Below, piece by piece: positions 12,917-20,288 of a stretch of DNA of 26,526 bases. Numbering within the stretch: position 1 is the stretch's first letter; each line of letters opens with the position of its first letter. Made by a program: the position numbers and the translations under genes. The stretch comes from a virus, in IMG/VR virus record IMGVR_UViG_3300043395_002192, positions 1 through 26,526 of that record; one strand, given 5' to 3'. The notes below the pieces were generated by a model. That model was not told the origin of the DNA, made no database searches, and was given only the letters and a program-made list of their open reading frames with translations.

Positions 12917-14238
12917 AAAACATAGTCATCTTTGGCGCAACAGGAGACTTGTGCCGCAGGAAACTTATACCTGCACTTTATGAACTGCATAAGAAGAATT
13001 TACTTCCAGAAGATTTTGTGATTACTGGAGCATCCAGAACACAACACAGTAAGCAGAGTTGGTTACACACTCTTGGTTCTTATCCAGAAGATTTTGTGAA
13101 TCGTTTGGATTATGTTGTTTGTGATTTGTCTGATTCGGAAAGTCTAAAGAAACTGAATCCAGGAGAGGATGTAACATTCTTCCTTTCAGTTCCGCCAGAA
13201 CGGTATGGTGATGCAGTTCTCAGTTTGAAATCAACAGGTTTTGTTGATGACCCGAAAACCAGTAGGGTAATTATTGAAAAACCTTTTGGTTATAATCTAC
13301 AGTCTGCAGAGGAACTACAAGCAATTGTCGCAGAAAATCTTCGTGAGAATCAGGTTTATCGTATCGACCATTATCTTGGAAAGGATACTGTAAACAATAT
13401 TCTTGCCACAAGGTTCAGTAATATTCTTCTTGAACCTCTTTGGAATCGTGATTATGTTGAGGAGGTTCAAATCTTTGCAACCGAAACAATCGGTTGTGAA
13501 GGTAGAGCACAATACTATGAAACTGCTGGTGCTGTAAGAGATATGTTACAGAACCATATGCTCCAACTCCTGGCACTAATTGCGATGGAAGCACCTTGCA
13601 AGAATAATGCAAAGGAGATTCGTAGAGAGAAGGTCAAAGTTCTTTCTGCAGCACGTCTTGGAACTAAACTGGTCTGCGGTCAGTATTCTGGATACAAGAC
13701 CGAACAAGGAGTGGATTACAACTCACAGACTCCTACATTCGTTGCTGGTGATATTTACATCGACAACTGGAGATGGCAGGGTGTTCCTTTCTACTTTATG
13801 ACTGGTAAGAAACTACCAGTATCTTGTGTGGAGGTTGTAATCAAATTGAAAGCACCACCAGTTCGTTTGTTTGATGGACATCATTATAATGACCGTATTG
13901 TGATGAGATTCCAACCTGACGCACACTTTGATATTCAGATTGATATTAAAGCACCCGGACTTGATGATAAGGTTGAGACCGCAATCTTGACTCACAAATA
14001 TCCTGAAGGTGCGATTGATGGATATGTGAAATTGTTCTATGATGCAATTAATGAAGACCAGTCACACTTCGTTCATTCTGAAGAAGTGCTAGAATCCTGG
14101 AGAATCGTTGATGAACTTCTTTGTGTTGGGGATTCTTGTCCTATCAACACAAGACCTTATTCATATTCTGGAACTTGGGGTCCAGAGAAACAAATACAAA
14201 AAATTACTAAGTGGGATTATCCACTAAAACTTGTTTAG
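12913..14238 (+). CDS. zwf: glucose-6-phosphate 1-dehydrogenase
   Basis: The 441-residue protein begins with the nucleotide-binding FGATGDLCRRK. IEKPFGYNL (about 121-129) and the active-site RIDHYLGK (150-157) follow, all diagnostic. Family length is usually about 480-510, so this is a compact phage version shortened mostly in loops and at the C-terminus. It oxidises glucose-6-phosphate to 6-phosphogluconolactone and makes NADPH. Translation is coupled to talC by an ATGA overlap with an AAGGG site upstream. It is the second gene of the three-gene operon. Confidence 0.97.
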   Translation: MKNIVIFGATGDLCRRKLIPALYELHKKNLLPEDFVITGASRTQHSKQSWLHTLGSYPEDFVNRLDYVVCDLSDSESLKKLNPGEDVTFFLSVPPERYGDAVLSLKSTGFVDDPKTSRVIIEKPFGYNLQSAEELQAIVAENLRENQVYRIDHYLGKDTVNNILATRFSNILLEPLWNRDYVEEVQIFATETIGCEGRAQYYETAGAVRDMLQNHMLQLLALIAMEAPCKNNAKEIRREKVKVLSAARLGTKLVCGQYSGYKTEQGVDYNSQTPTFVAGDIYIDNWRWQGVPFYFMTGKKLPVSCVEVVIKLKAPPVRLFDGHHYNDRIVMRFQPDAHFDIQIDIKAPGLDDKVETAILTHKYPEGAIDGYVKLFYDAINEDQSHFVHSEEVLESWRIVDELLCVGDSCPINTRPYSYSGTWGPEKQIQKITKWDYPLKLV

Positions 14239-14247
14239 GAGAAAGTT

Positions 14248-15270
14248 ATGAAAGTCGGTCTAATTGGTCTAGGACGGATGGGCGAAGGAATGTCCCGTCG
14301 TATGATGAAAGCAGGTATTGAAGTCTGGGGATATCGGAGGAATTATGACAAAGCTCAAGAAGCATACGAAAACGGATATGTTAACGGTGTTACAACTACT
14401 ATTCAAAGCCTTGTTCAAGTAGTTAAAGGAAATAATAATCCAGGCATCTTTATGATGGTAGTTCCAGCAGAAACAGTAGAGGAGACGATTGATGAGTTAC
14501 TACGATTTTGTGGTGAAGGAGATATTATTATTGATCATGGCAATAGCAATTTTAAAGACAGTCGGAAGAGAGCAGAACGTCTGGCAAAGATGGGTATCCA
14601 ATATATTGATTGTGGCACTAGCGGCGGTGTTTATGGTTTGGATCGTGGATACTGTCTTATGGTTGGCGGCGGAAATACTGCGGTCGCCACTTGTGCAAGC
14701 ATTTTTAATGCCCTCTCTCCAGACATCGACTCTGCCCCCAGGACTCAGTTTGACTCGCCTGTAACTTCTGCAGAGCATGGTTGGTTGCATTGTGGTGGTC
14801 CTGGTGCTGGACATTTTGTAAAGATGGTCCATAACGGTATTGAATATGGTATAATGCAGGCATATGCCGAAGGTTTCAACATTCTAGAAAATGCAAACAA
14901 CGGAGCACAGTATGTCAGAGAAGGAGACGCAGAAGTTGCGCCTATGGCAGATCCAGAAAGTTACTGCTATGATATCGACGTTGCTGAAGTGGCTGAGTTA
15001 TGGCGTCGCGGTAGCGTTGTTAGTAGCTGGTTACTTGACCTTACTGCTGATGTGCTGCGAAGCAGCCCACATCTTACACAATTTTCTGGTGGAGTATCCG
15101 ATAGTGGTGAGGGCCGTTGGACAGTCAATGCCGCTGTAGATCTTGGGGTTCCTGCTCCCGTCATCACTACTGCCCTTTATGAGAGATTTAATTCACGCAA
15201 TCTAGGAACTTTCGCTGCCAAGATTCTGAATGGTATGCGTTATATGTTTGGGGGTCATCACGTCCGATGA
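14248..15270 (+). CDS. gnd: 6-phosphogluconate dehydrogenase (decarboxylating), short form
   Basis: The 340-residue protein has a Rossmann motif GLIGLGRMGEGM at the start. The substrate motif DCGTSGGVYG lies near residue 125, and GPGAGHFVKMVHNGIEYG near 190 carries the catalytic Lys. It lacks the long C-terminal helical repeat of the classical enzyme of about 470 residues, so it belongs to the short class. It oxidises and decarboxylates 6-phosphogluconate to ribulose-5-phosphate with NAD(P)H. A GGAG site lies before the ATG. It completes NADPH and pentose production started by Zwf. The stop overlaps a 36-residue gene. Confidence 0.96.
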   Translation: MKVGLIGLGRMGEGMSRRMMKAGIEVWGYRRNYDKAQEAYENGYVNGVTTTIQSLVQVVKGNNNPGIFMMVVPAETVEETIDELLRFCGEGDIIIDHGNSNFKDSRKRAERLAKMGIQYIDCGTSGGVYGLDRGYCLMVGGGNTAVATCASIFNALSPDIDSAPRTQFDSPVTSAEHGWLHCGGPGAGHFVKMVHNGIEYGIMQAYAEGFNILENANNGAQYVREGDAEVAPMADPESYCYDIDVAEVAELWRRGSVVSSWLLDLTADVLRSSPHLTQFSGGVSDSGEGRWTVNAAVDLGVPAPVITTALYERFNSRNLGTFAAKILNGMRYMFGGHHVR

Positions 15271-15377
15271 TTACATCTGAGACACCTTACAAACTGGCTG
15301 AGATTATTCGTGAGACTTGGCCAGGTCTGTATAGAAAAACAGAGATTCCACCAGTAAAAATACAGAAAAGTAAATAA
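15267..15377 (+). CDS. 36-residue hypothetical protein at end of the pentose-phosphate operon
   Basis: The frame starts with ATGA overlap to gnd and ends at TAA 15377. The product MITSETPYKLAEIIRETW... is soluble, with an amphipathic helix (about 7-19) and a Lys-rich C-terminal tail. It is not a CP12 (no CP12-type Cys pairs). Coupling to gnd supports it being translated; function unknown. Confidence 0.6.
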   Translation: MITSETPYKLAEIIRETWPGLYRKTEIPPVKIQKSK

Positions 15378-15389
15378 ATCCGGTTTTTA

Positions 15390-15398
15390 TGTTATAAT
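15390..15398 (+). promoter_or_regulatory. extended -10 element TG-T-TATAAT
   Basis: TGTTATAAT abuts the terminator stem at 15396. No good -35 is present. It could start a transcript that immediately contains the terminator, or the similarity may be fortuitous. Confidence 0.35.
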
Positions 15399-15424
15399 GG
15401 GAAGAGTAATCTTCCCATTTTTTA
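15396..15424 (+). terminator. rho-independent terminator of the talC-zwf-gnd operon
   Basis: Arms AATGGGAAGA (15396-15405) and TCTTCCCATT (15410-15419) with loop GTAA, followed by TTTTT. Confidence 0.93.
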
Positions 15425-15470
15425 TGATTAAGAAAAAAATTGATTTTTTTGATGACTGTAATTATGTTTA

Positions 15471-15479
15471 TGTTACATT
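15471..15479 (+). promoter_or_regulatory. extended -10 promoter element before HNH gene
   Basis: TG-T-TACATT with a weak ATGACT -35 at 15452-15457 (16-nt spacer). ATGTTACATT recurs at 22688 and 25338. Placed 39 nt before the HNH ATG. Confidence 0.45.
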
Positions 15480-15517
15480 AGTAGAGTTAATAGATATTAT
15501 ACGTTCGCATTTATGGA

Positions 15518-15889
15518 ATGCAATTATACGAAAGTTCCAAAGATTATCTTTACAATTTAGAAACATCATCTCCATCAGAAGCAAGAAAATTGTGGAAAAG
15601 ATCAATTAAAGAAAAATGGGAACATAAATGTGCATATTGTTTGGGTGAGGGCAATTTAACCATAGATCATATTATTCCACGATCTAAAGGTGGGACAGAC
15701 CATATTACAAATGTAGTTTGTGCATGTGAATCATGTAATAAAGACAAATCGCATGAAGATTGGGAACTATGGTATAAGAGACAAGAATTTTTTAGTATTG
15801 ACCAATATAATCAGATTAATATGTGGAGAACACAATTATCAAAACAAGAACTAATGGTATATAAACCTCGTAAAAATTTTATTTTATAA
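15518..15889 (+). CDS. HNH endonuclease
   Basis: The 123-residue protein contains CAYC (38-41), LTIDHIIPRSKGG (DH at 50-51), N65 and CESCNKDK (70-77): the two zinc-binding Cys pairs and the H-N-H active site in the usual order. Such free-standing HNH genes are mobile in T4-like phages and often spread by cutting related genomes. The start codon lacks an obvious ribosome site. It stands between the sugar operon terminator and the first of the small early genes, a typical insertion point. A restriction-type or recombination role is also possible. Confidence 0.9.
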   Translation: MQLYESSKDYLYNLETSSPSEARKLWKRSIKEKWEHKCAYCLGEGNLTIDHIIPRSKGGTDHITNVVCACESCNKDKSHEDWELWYKRQEFFSIDQYNQINMWRTQLSKQELMVYKPRKNFIL

Positions 15890-15890
15890 T

Positions 15891-16112
15891 ATGAGAACTG
15901 GATTTATCACACAGGACAATTATGCTGCCATACCATATGGTACTAAACAATTAATCGTTATTTACAATGGTCAACAATTGGAGGTAGTAAATACGCAAGC
16001 ACAAGCAAAAAAATTTATTGAGCAACATAGGTCCACTCCTGAAGCTGGCACAGTTTTTTTAGATTCTTCTTCAAGTTGTGGTAAAATAAAGAGGCCAAGG
16101 AAAAAATCATGA
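15891..16112 (+). CDS. hypothetical protein, 73 residues
   Basis: It starts one base after the HNH stop. The product MRTGFITQDNYAAIPYGTKQ... begins with a beta-rich half containing LIVIYNGQQLEVV, followed by a helix and a Ser-rich then basic C-terminus (KIKRPRKKS). No membrane segment. Unrecognised; the basic tail could bind nucleic acid. Confidence 0.6.
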   Translation: MRTGFITQDNYAAIPYGTKQLIVIYNGQQLEVVNTQAQAKKFIEQHRSTPEAGTVFLDSSSSCGKIKRPRKKS

Positions 16113-16161
16113 AAAAGAGTTATATGAATTATTAAATAGAAAAGAATTAGGAAATTTATAG

Positions 16162-16329
16162 ATGGTTGTTTTAACTGCGGCAACCATAATAACATGCTCC
16201 CAAGTGATCGAAATTGTGAATAGATTACAAAAAATTGCAAATCTTACTCAATTACAAAAAATTGAAATCATAACCGAAATAAAAAAAACTATTTTTACCT
16301 GTCCAATAGTCATTCAAAATAAAAAATGA
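16162..16329 (+). CDS. hypothetical protein, 55 residues
   Basis: Frame from ATG 16162 to TGA 16329, overlapping the next ATG as ATGA. The product MVVLTAATIITCSQ... has a mildly hydrophobic N-terminus and then amphipathic helices with repeated LQKI segments (LQKIANLTQLQKIEI), and two Cys. It could be peripheral to the membrane. Unrecognised. Confidence 0.5.
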   Translation: MVVLTAATIITCSQVIEIVNRLQKIANLTQLQKIEIITEIKKTIFTCPIVIQNKK

Positions 16330-16514
16330 ATCATAGAACTAAGACATTAGAAGCAATCGATCTTTTTATCGAGGACATTAGAACACCACATTCTAAAATT
16401 CGAACTATAGCAAAAAAGAGAGGTTGTAATGAAGAACTGACGATCTATCGGGATTTTGTTTTGGAGTATCTTCAAAACATTAGAACTACAGTTCAAGGAA
16501 ATTCGAAACTTTAA
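16326..16514 (+). CDS. hypothetical protein, 62 residues
   Basis: Translationally coupled to the preceding gene. MNHRTKTLEAIDLFIEDI... is charged and helical, with net positive charge and no membrane segment. Unrecognised small early protein. Confidence 0.55.
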   Translation: MNHRTKTLEAIDLFIEDIRTPHSKIRTIAKKRGCNEELTIYRDFVLEYLQNIRTTVQGNSKL

Positions 16515-16518
16515 AATC

Positions 16519-16785
16519 ATGAATTTATATACGTCATCCCTTTGCCTCTTTTTTGGTGTCGTCATTTACATGATGTTGGTAGATAAAAATGTTTTAGATG
16601 CAATTAATTTAATCTACAATTCGATACTAATTAAAATTAATAGGATTTTTTGGGTTATTCGTTTCCATCCAAAAAATCCTATTACCAATCTAATTGTCAA
16701 ATTTAAATATCAAAAAATTGTTGCGGAGTTACAAAAAGAGTTGACAACAAAACATGAATCTAGTAATCTACAATCTGAAAAATAA
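16519..16785 (+). CDS. membrane-anchored hypothetical protein, 88 residues
   Basis: ATG 16519 is chosen because it follows the previous stop by 4 nt; a longer frame from 16456 would overlap that gene. An N-terminal hydrophobic helix (about 8-23) anchors the protein; the rest is basic and ends in a charged helix (VAELQKELTTK). Unrecognised. Confidence 0.55.
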   Translation: MNLYTSSLCLFFGVVIYMMLVDKNVLDAINLIYNSILIKINRIFWVIRFHPKNPITNLIVKFKYQKIVAELQKELTTKHESSNLQSEK

Positions 16786-16790
16786 GGAAC

Positions 16791-17393
16791 ATGAGTACGG
16801 AATCAAATTCAATCGACTTTAAATCTCTCCAGTCTAGAATTAATCAAATTAAAAGAGAAGGAGAAGAAATTACAGACTTTACTTATGACTTTTTAGAATG
16901 TTTAATGTATCGTCATGATCTAGATAAATGTATTCCTGATGACTTCGAATTGGAAGATGTACCAGAAGACATTATTGATACGTTACGAAAAGGAAAAATT
17001 CCATCTAAAGAAGAGTTGATCATAATCTCTCCAGAAACACAAAACTTTATGTGTTTTGAATTGATTTGGATTTGTGGTATGGGAGCTATTGCTTCATATG
17101 GGGCAGACGAAGATGGAGAACCAGATGACGGAATTCCTAGTACATTTGAAACGATTATTGCAATGAGGGATGTAAGTCCAGCACATAATATTGCCTCATA
17201 CATTATTGCAGTTCTTTCTTTACTTATGGCACAACTACCATCTGAAGACATGATTGAAAGAATCACGAATAACTATGATGATAGCGAAGATCAACTTCAA
17301 AAAAATATGGATAATTTTGTTGAATTTTCTGCATCTGTAATTACACGCTACCGAGAAGACAAAATGTATTATGGACAACCAAAATATGAGTAA
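16791..17393 (+). CDS. acidic hypothetical protein, 200 residues
   Basis: The largest of the small-gene array. MSTESNSIDFKSLQ... is strongly acidic (D/E-rich segments near residues 43-65 and 105-118) with a hydrophobic FELIWICGMGAIASYG stretch and a helix ASYIIAVLSLLMAQ. Acidic phage early proteins often bind host factors or mimic nucleic acid, but no family is recognised here. GGAAC lies just upstream of the ATG. Confidence 0.75.
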   Translation: MSTESNSIDFKSLQSRINQIKREGEEITDFTYDFLECLMYRHDLDKCIPDDFELEDVPEDIIDTLRKGKIPSKEELIIISPETQNFMCFELIWICGMGAIASYGADEDGEPDDGIPSTFETIIAMRDVSPAHNIASYIIAVLSLLMAQLPSEDMIERITNNYDDSEDQLQKNMDNFVEFSASVITRYREDKMYYGQPKYE

Positions 17394-17601
17394 ATCATTC
17401 GAATGGATTGATGATGCTTTTCATGTCGAAAAAACAGGTTGGGGAACATGGAGAAGTTTCAATAAAGAAGAAAAAATTTTGATTACATCACTTACTCAAG
17501 AAGTTTGTATTCATGCAACTCGATTTTATCTTAAAGGACTCCAAGAAGGATGGGACGACAATCATACAAAATATGATAAAAAATTCGAATATAAATTATG
17601 A
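17386..17601 (+). CDS. hypothetical protein, 71 residues
   Basis: ATG 17386 overlaps the preceding stop by 8 nt; ATG 17371 would add five residues. The product MSKSFEWIDDAFHV... has a compact aromatic pattern (WGTWRSF, GLQEGWDD) and no membrane part. Motifs of the K-G-L-Q-E-G-W-D type recur in the 60-residue gene at 17972 (LGYQSGK), hinting that the two are related. Unrecognised. Confidence 0.65.
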   Translation: MSKSFEWIDDAFHVEKTGWGTWRSFNKEEKILITSLTQEVCIHATRFYLKGLQEGWDDNHTKYDKKFEYKL

Positions 17602-17768
17602 CTGACACCGATTTTACTTCTCCTTGGTTTGAATTTTTATCTTATGTTAGGTGCTGTGAATCTCTAGGTATAATTCCTAGTATTAACAAGTTTGTTTCAT
17701 ATAATCGGTATTATAAATCTATTTTAAATGAGAAAAAAGAAAACAACAAAGTTAAAACCACAAGATAA
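17598..17768 (+). CDS. hypothetical protein, 56 residues
   Basis: The ATG overlaps the previous stop by 4 nt (ATGA). MTDTDFTSPWFEFLSYVRC... is aromatic-rich, with a Lys-rich C-terminus. Its last 41 nt are shared in another frame with the next gene. Coupling supports translation; function unknown. Confidence 0.55.
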   Translation: MTDTDFTSPWFEFLSYVRCCESLGIIPSINKFVSYNRYYKSILNEKKENNKVKTTR

Positions 17769-17985
17769 AAGGGAAAAACCAAAAGAAAAAATCATATTTG
17801 ATACATTATCATTTCATGAAACTTTTCCGTTTACTTTAATACATAAAGATGGAAAGGAAGATAAAGTTTGTTATTTTGTATGTCAAGAACATCTAGACAA
17901 ATACATTTTTAGATATAAGTTAAATAAAAAAGATTATACAATTTCTAAAACAAAACCAAAGAAGTTAGAAAATGAATCATTATAA
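17728..17985 (+). CDS. basic hypothetical protein, 85 residues
   Basis: Starts inside the previous gene. The N-terminus is a dense basic stretch (MRKKKTTKLKPQDKREK) and the middle is beta-rich (CYFVCQEHLDKYIFRY) with a C-x4-C pair. A nucleic-acid-binding role is possible. The last 14 nt overlap the next gene. Confidence 0.6.
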   Translation: MRKKKTTKLKPQDKREKPKEKIIFDTLSFHETFPFTLIHKDGKEDKVCYFVCQEHLDKYIFRYKLNKKDYTISKTKPKKLENESL

Positions 17986-18154
17986 AAAATTTGAAGATTG
18001 GTTTGATGAAAGCGAAGGATATCATTTAAGAAGTGAAAGATTTTTCTCAGAGAGTAAATCTGCTGATCCATTTAAAACAAACAAAATTCTAACGGAATGG
18101 CTGAAAACTGCTTGGAATTTAGGATATCAATCTGGCAAAAATGAAAAAACCTAA
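17972..18154 (+). CDS. hypothetical protein, 60 residues
   Basis: MNHYKKFEDWFDESEGYHL... is charged and helical, with a WLKTAWNLGYQSGK end like phage proteins of the small 'ead/Ea22-like' kind, though I cannot assign it. It overlaps both neighbours (14 nt each). Confidence 0.6.
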   Translation: MNHYKKFEDWFDESEGYHLRSERFFSESKSADPFKTNKILTEWLKTAWNLGYQSGKNEKT

Positions 18155-18350
18155 AAATGCATGGCGATGGTGGGCCAAAGCACTAGGAGAAAAGGCGTCA
18201 AAATGTAATCGTGAATCAGATAGTATTGCTATTATTAGGACAGTAATTTTCTTTACGTATTTAATTACAAATTGTTTTATCGTAGCTGGAGTCATTCGAC
18301 ATTGGAACGATATAGAGTGTACCAAACAATCCATTAATAGAATACAATGA
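18141..18350 (+). CDS. single-pass membrane protein, 69 residues
   Basis: A basic, Trp-rich head (MKKPKNAWRWWAKALGEK) is followed by one transmembrane helix (about 29-51) and a short polar tail with a Cys. The positive head suggests an N-inside orientation. The stop overlaps the next start by 4 nt. A membrane-targeted host-interaction role is possible but not shown. Confidence 0.65.
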   Translation: MKKPKNAWRWWAKALGEKASKCNRESDSIAIIRTVIFFTYLITNCFIVAGVIRHWNDIECTKQSINRIQ

Positions 18351-18556
18351 AGTATAGAGTAGTAGAAAAATCCGATTTAACTGGAGAATTATGTTTTTTC
18401 CCACAGTATAAAAAATTTTTTATTTGGTGGAATTTTGTTGAGATGGAAATGTTTCCAAAAGTGATAAAGTTTTATTCGTTAGAGTCCGCCACTAAGTTTA
18501 TCAAAAAACAATTTAAAAATCCAGAAAGAAAAATTTATTACATTCAAAATGATTGA
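18347..18556 (+). CDS. hypothetical protein, 69 residues
   Basis: The start overlaps the previous stop as ATGA. MKYRVVEKSDLTGELCFF... is beta-rich and aromatic (FFIWWNFVEMEMF), with a basic C-terminal helix. Unrecognised. Confidence 0.6.
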   Translation: MKYRVVEKSDLTGELCFFPQYKKFFIWWNFVEMEMFPKVIKFYSLESATKFIKKQFKNPERKIYYIQND

Positions 18557-18839
18557 TCAAATTATTACTACTTTAATTGAAAACCCAACAGAAGAAAATA
18601 AAACCAAATTTGAAAGGGAATTGAACATTCTAGAATACTCTACCCTACAGGAAGCAGAAAGTTTTCCTCTAAAGTCGAAAGAATACTTTCAAAAGAGAAC
18701 AGAGGCATTTGCAATCCGTCCAAACTGTGCTAAAATGGTTTTGTCCAAATGGGTCTCAAAGTTTGGTTCTACGCAAGGATGTCCAGTGACTTATGAAATG
18801 ACCTTAAATATTCCCTTTCGGCAAATCAAAAAACCATGA
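18549..18839 (+). CDS. hypothetical protein, 96 residues
   Basis: MIDQIITTLIENPTEENK... has charged helices, then a compact domain with two Cys (RPNCAKM and QGCPVTYEM). It overlaps the upstream gene by 8 nt. Unrecognised. Confidence 0.6.
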   Translation: MIDQIITTLIENPTEENKTKFERELNILEYSTLQEAESFPLKSKEYFQKRTEAFAIRPNCAKMVLSKWVSKFGSTQGCPVTYEMTLNIPFRQIKKP

Positions 18840-18849
18840 GAATGTAAAA

Positions 18850-19044
18850 ATGAAAATTACTGATGAAGTAACGGGAGTTGAGTATTCTATTGTGGATGCA
18901 ATCGTCAATGCAATTCGAAAAATTGATGAACAAGAAAAAAGGATTTCTACATTAGAAAGTGAATCAATTAGTACATCAAATGAGATCTATCAACTTTATA
19001 ATACTATCGACACGTTAAAAATGAGTCTTAATTCTGAAATTTGA
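18850..19044 (+). CDS. coiled-coil hypothetical protein, 64 residues
   Basis: MKITDEVTGVEYSIVDAIV... carries heptad-like spacing from about residue 20 to 60 (IDEQEKRISTLESES...LYNTIDTLKMSL), predicting a coiled coil and probable oligomer. Followed after 1 nt by the AbrB-like gene, so it may partner with it. Unrecognised. Confidence 0.6.
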   Translation: MKITDEVTGVEYSIVDAIVNAIRKIDEQEKRISTLESESISTSNEIYQLYNTIDTLKMSLNSEI

Positions 19045-19045
19045 T

Positions 19046-19672
19046 ATGGAAAATTATAAAAAGTATTCTCTTGAAAACCTTGAAAATTGGTTGCACGATG
19101 CTATGTCTGCTGACGGAGCAACACCGCAAGAAATCTATGGTACTATTCGTAAAGTAGTAGAGGAAAACTACTACTTTTATAAACATCAAACATCTAAAGC
19201 ATATGAACTTCTTGCACTGTTGAATGGTAATGGTAAGGGGCACATTAAAGAATATGATGATTGTGTGGATAGAATCTTCAGTTGTGATAAAGATGATCAA
19301 TCACCTGAACGTAAAGGTGCTTGGGATAGTTTTTGGACGCATGATGATGTATTAATACAAAGAGAATACTATCAAAAGAAAGATAAAGTTTTTAAGTGGC
19401 GACTTCCTGTAGAACTAGATGGTCCAAGTGGAGAGTACTATATTATTCTTCCTGATGATTTGCTTGAGGCAGCAAATCTTAAAGAAGGTGATCAAATAGA
19501 ATGGATAGATAATAGTAATGGTTCATTTATACTTAAAAAGTGCGAATCAGATACACATAAAGAACTTCCAAACCACAGTCAATCAATCAATAATGACTAC
19601 AAAACTTACGAAGAAGCAGTGAAGAATGGATGGACAATGACTGCTGATGGATTTTGGATTAAAAATTCATGA
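19046..19672 (+). CDS. protein with AbrB/MazE-type swapped-hairpin DNA-binding segment, 208 residues
   Basis: The middle part (about residues 118-166) reads WRLPVELDGPSGEYYIILPD, then DLLEAANLKEGDQIEWID, then SFILKK. That is the AbrB/SpoVT pattern: beta strand, I-(L/I)-P, L-G-(L)-K-x-G-D, beta strand. The N-terminal 80 residues are helical (DAMSADGATPQEIYGTI) and the C-terminal part has EEAVKNGWTMTADGFWI. AbrB-like proteins are transition regulators in cyanobacteria; a phage version could act on host or phage promoters. No Shine-Dalgarno site is visible. Confidence 0.72.
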   Translation: MENYKKYSLENLENWLHDAMSADGATPQEIYGTIRKVVEENYYFYKHQTSKAYELLALLNGNGKGHIKEYDDCVDRIFSCDKDDQSPERKGAWDSFWTHDDVLIQREYYQKKDKVFKWRLPVELDGPSGEYYIILPDDLLEAANLKEGDQIEWIDNSNGSFILKKCESDTHKELPNHSQSINNDYKTYEEAVKNGWTMTADGFWIKNS

Positions 19673-19687
19673 AGTCTAATTCAGATG

Positions 19688-19732
19688 AGTTCGGTAGACC
19701 GAACTTGTATTAATATGAAACTTTGATAAAAT
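19688..19732 (+). promoter_or_regulatory. perfect dyad and sigma70-like promoter before the 79-residue gene
   Basis: AGTTCGG (19688-19694) and CCGAACT (19699-19705) form a perfect 7-bp inverted repeat around TAGA. TTGTAT (19705-19710), 16 nt and TAAAAT (19727-19732) form a promoter directly after it. No T-run follows the dyad, so it may be an operator rather than a terminator. Confidence 0.45.
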
Positions 19733-19756
19733 ACTAATACTGGTAATAAAAAAATC

Positions 19757-19996
19757 ATGGCACTCTCAAAAAACGTAAAAGAAAATTTAGAAGAAGCTCA
19801 GAGTTATCTTCGTGCTGCACTAGCTAATGCAGCACGGTCAGAAAAATCTACAGTGACTCATCAAATCTCTGAAATTTTAGTTGGTATTGATCGCATCATT
19901 AAATCTGAAGAATTTTCAGATAAGCTTGAGGAAGTTATCGAAAAAATGAAAAAAGAAGGAGGAGGTGGAACTTCATTTTTTGGTGGAATGTTTTGA
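19757..19996 (+). CDS. helical hypothetical protein, 79 residues
   Basis: MALSKNVKENLEEAQSYL... is fully helical and amphipathic (LRAALANAARSEKS, IDRIIKSEEF), ending in a flexible Gly-rich GGGGTSFFGGMF tail. Ends of this kind with aromatic residues often mediate protein contacts. It has its own promoter and is isolated from both neighbours. Unrecognised. Confidence 0.75.
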   Translation: MALSKNVKENLEEAQSYLRAALANAARSEKSTVTHQISEILVGIDRIIKSEEFSDKLEEVIEKMKKEGGGGTSFFGGMF

Positions 19997-20063
19997 AATC
20001 AACTTATAATAACTTAATATACATTAAAAATCGTTACTATTTACATCTACATATTAGGTAATG

Positions 20064-20072
20064 TGTTATAAT
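20064..20072 (+). promoter_or_regulatory. extended -10 promoter TG-T-TATAAT
   Basis: TGTTATAAT lies directly before the gene at 20095, with only a poorly spaced TTTACA at 20040. Expected transcription start is near 20079, so an in-frame ATG at 20071, inside the -10 box, cannot be the start codon. Confidence 0.65.
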
Positions 20073-20094
20073 GGTAACAAATACGGAGAACAGT

Positions 20095-20262
20095 ATGATT
20101 TCAAACGACGAATGGGAAGAACTAAATTCACTTAAAAATGCAATCAATGAATATCTAGCTACCGTACATCCCATTAAAATGGAGAGATTTACTGAACTTT
20201 TAGTTAAAAGTTTAGAAGGAAAAGGAGATTTAATACACAAGGAAGAGCCAACTAATTTTTAA
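20095..20262 (+). CDS. hypothetical protein, 55 residues
   Basis: ATG 20095 is preceded by GGAGA and lies just downstream of the extended -10 promoter. MISNDEWEELNSLKNAIN... is acidic and helical, with a conserved-looking Y-L-A-T-V-H-P centre. No membrane segment. Unrecognised; short leader and strong promoter suggest early expression. Confidence 0.65.
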   Translation: MISNDEWEELNSLKNAINEYLATVHPIKMERFTELLVKSLEGKGDLIHKEEPTNF

Positions 20263-20288
20263 TAAATAATTTATAAAAAAAATAAACA

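Noticed and set aside
12478-12990. 170-codon minus-strand frame across talC and zwf
   Set aside because: Antisense shadow of two strongly identified enzymes.
15397-15609. 70-codon frame overlapping the gnd operon terminator and the HNH gene
   Set aside because: It begins inside a terminator stem and runs through the HNH coding region in another frame; composition is that of a shadow frame.
20071-20094. Longer start for the 55-residue protein
   Set aside because: The ATG at 20071 lies in the -10 box and would be upstream of the transcription start; GGAGA precedes ATG 20095.
20261-20268. AATAAATA late-like box before nrdC (and a similar one at 24233-24240)
   Set aside because: They arise at TAA stop codons in AT-rich DNA and stand before early-type genes; chance matches are likely.
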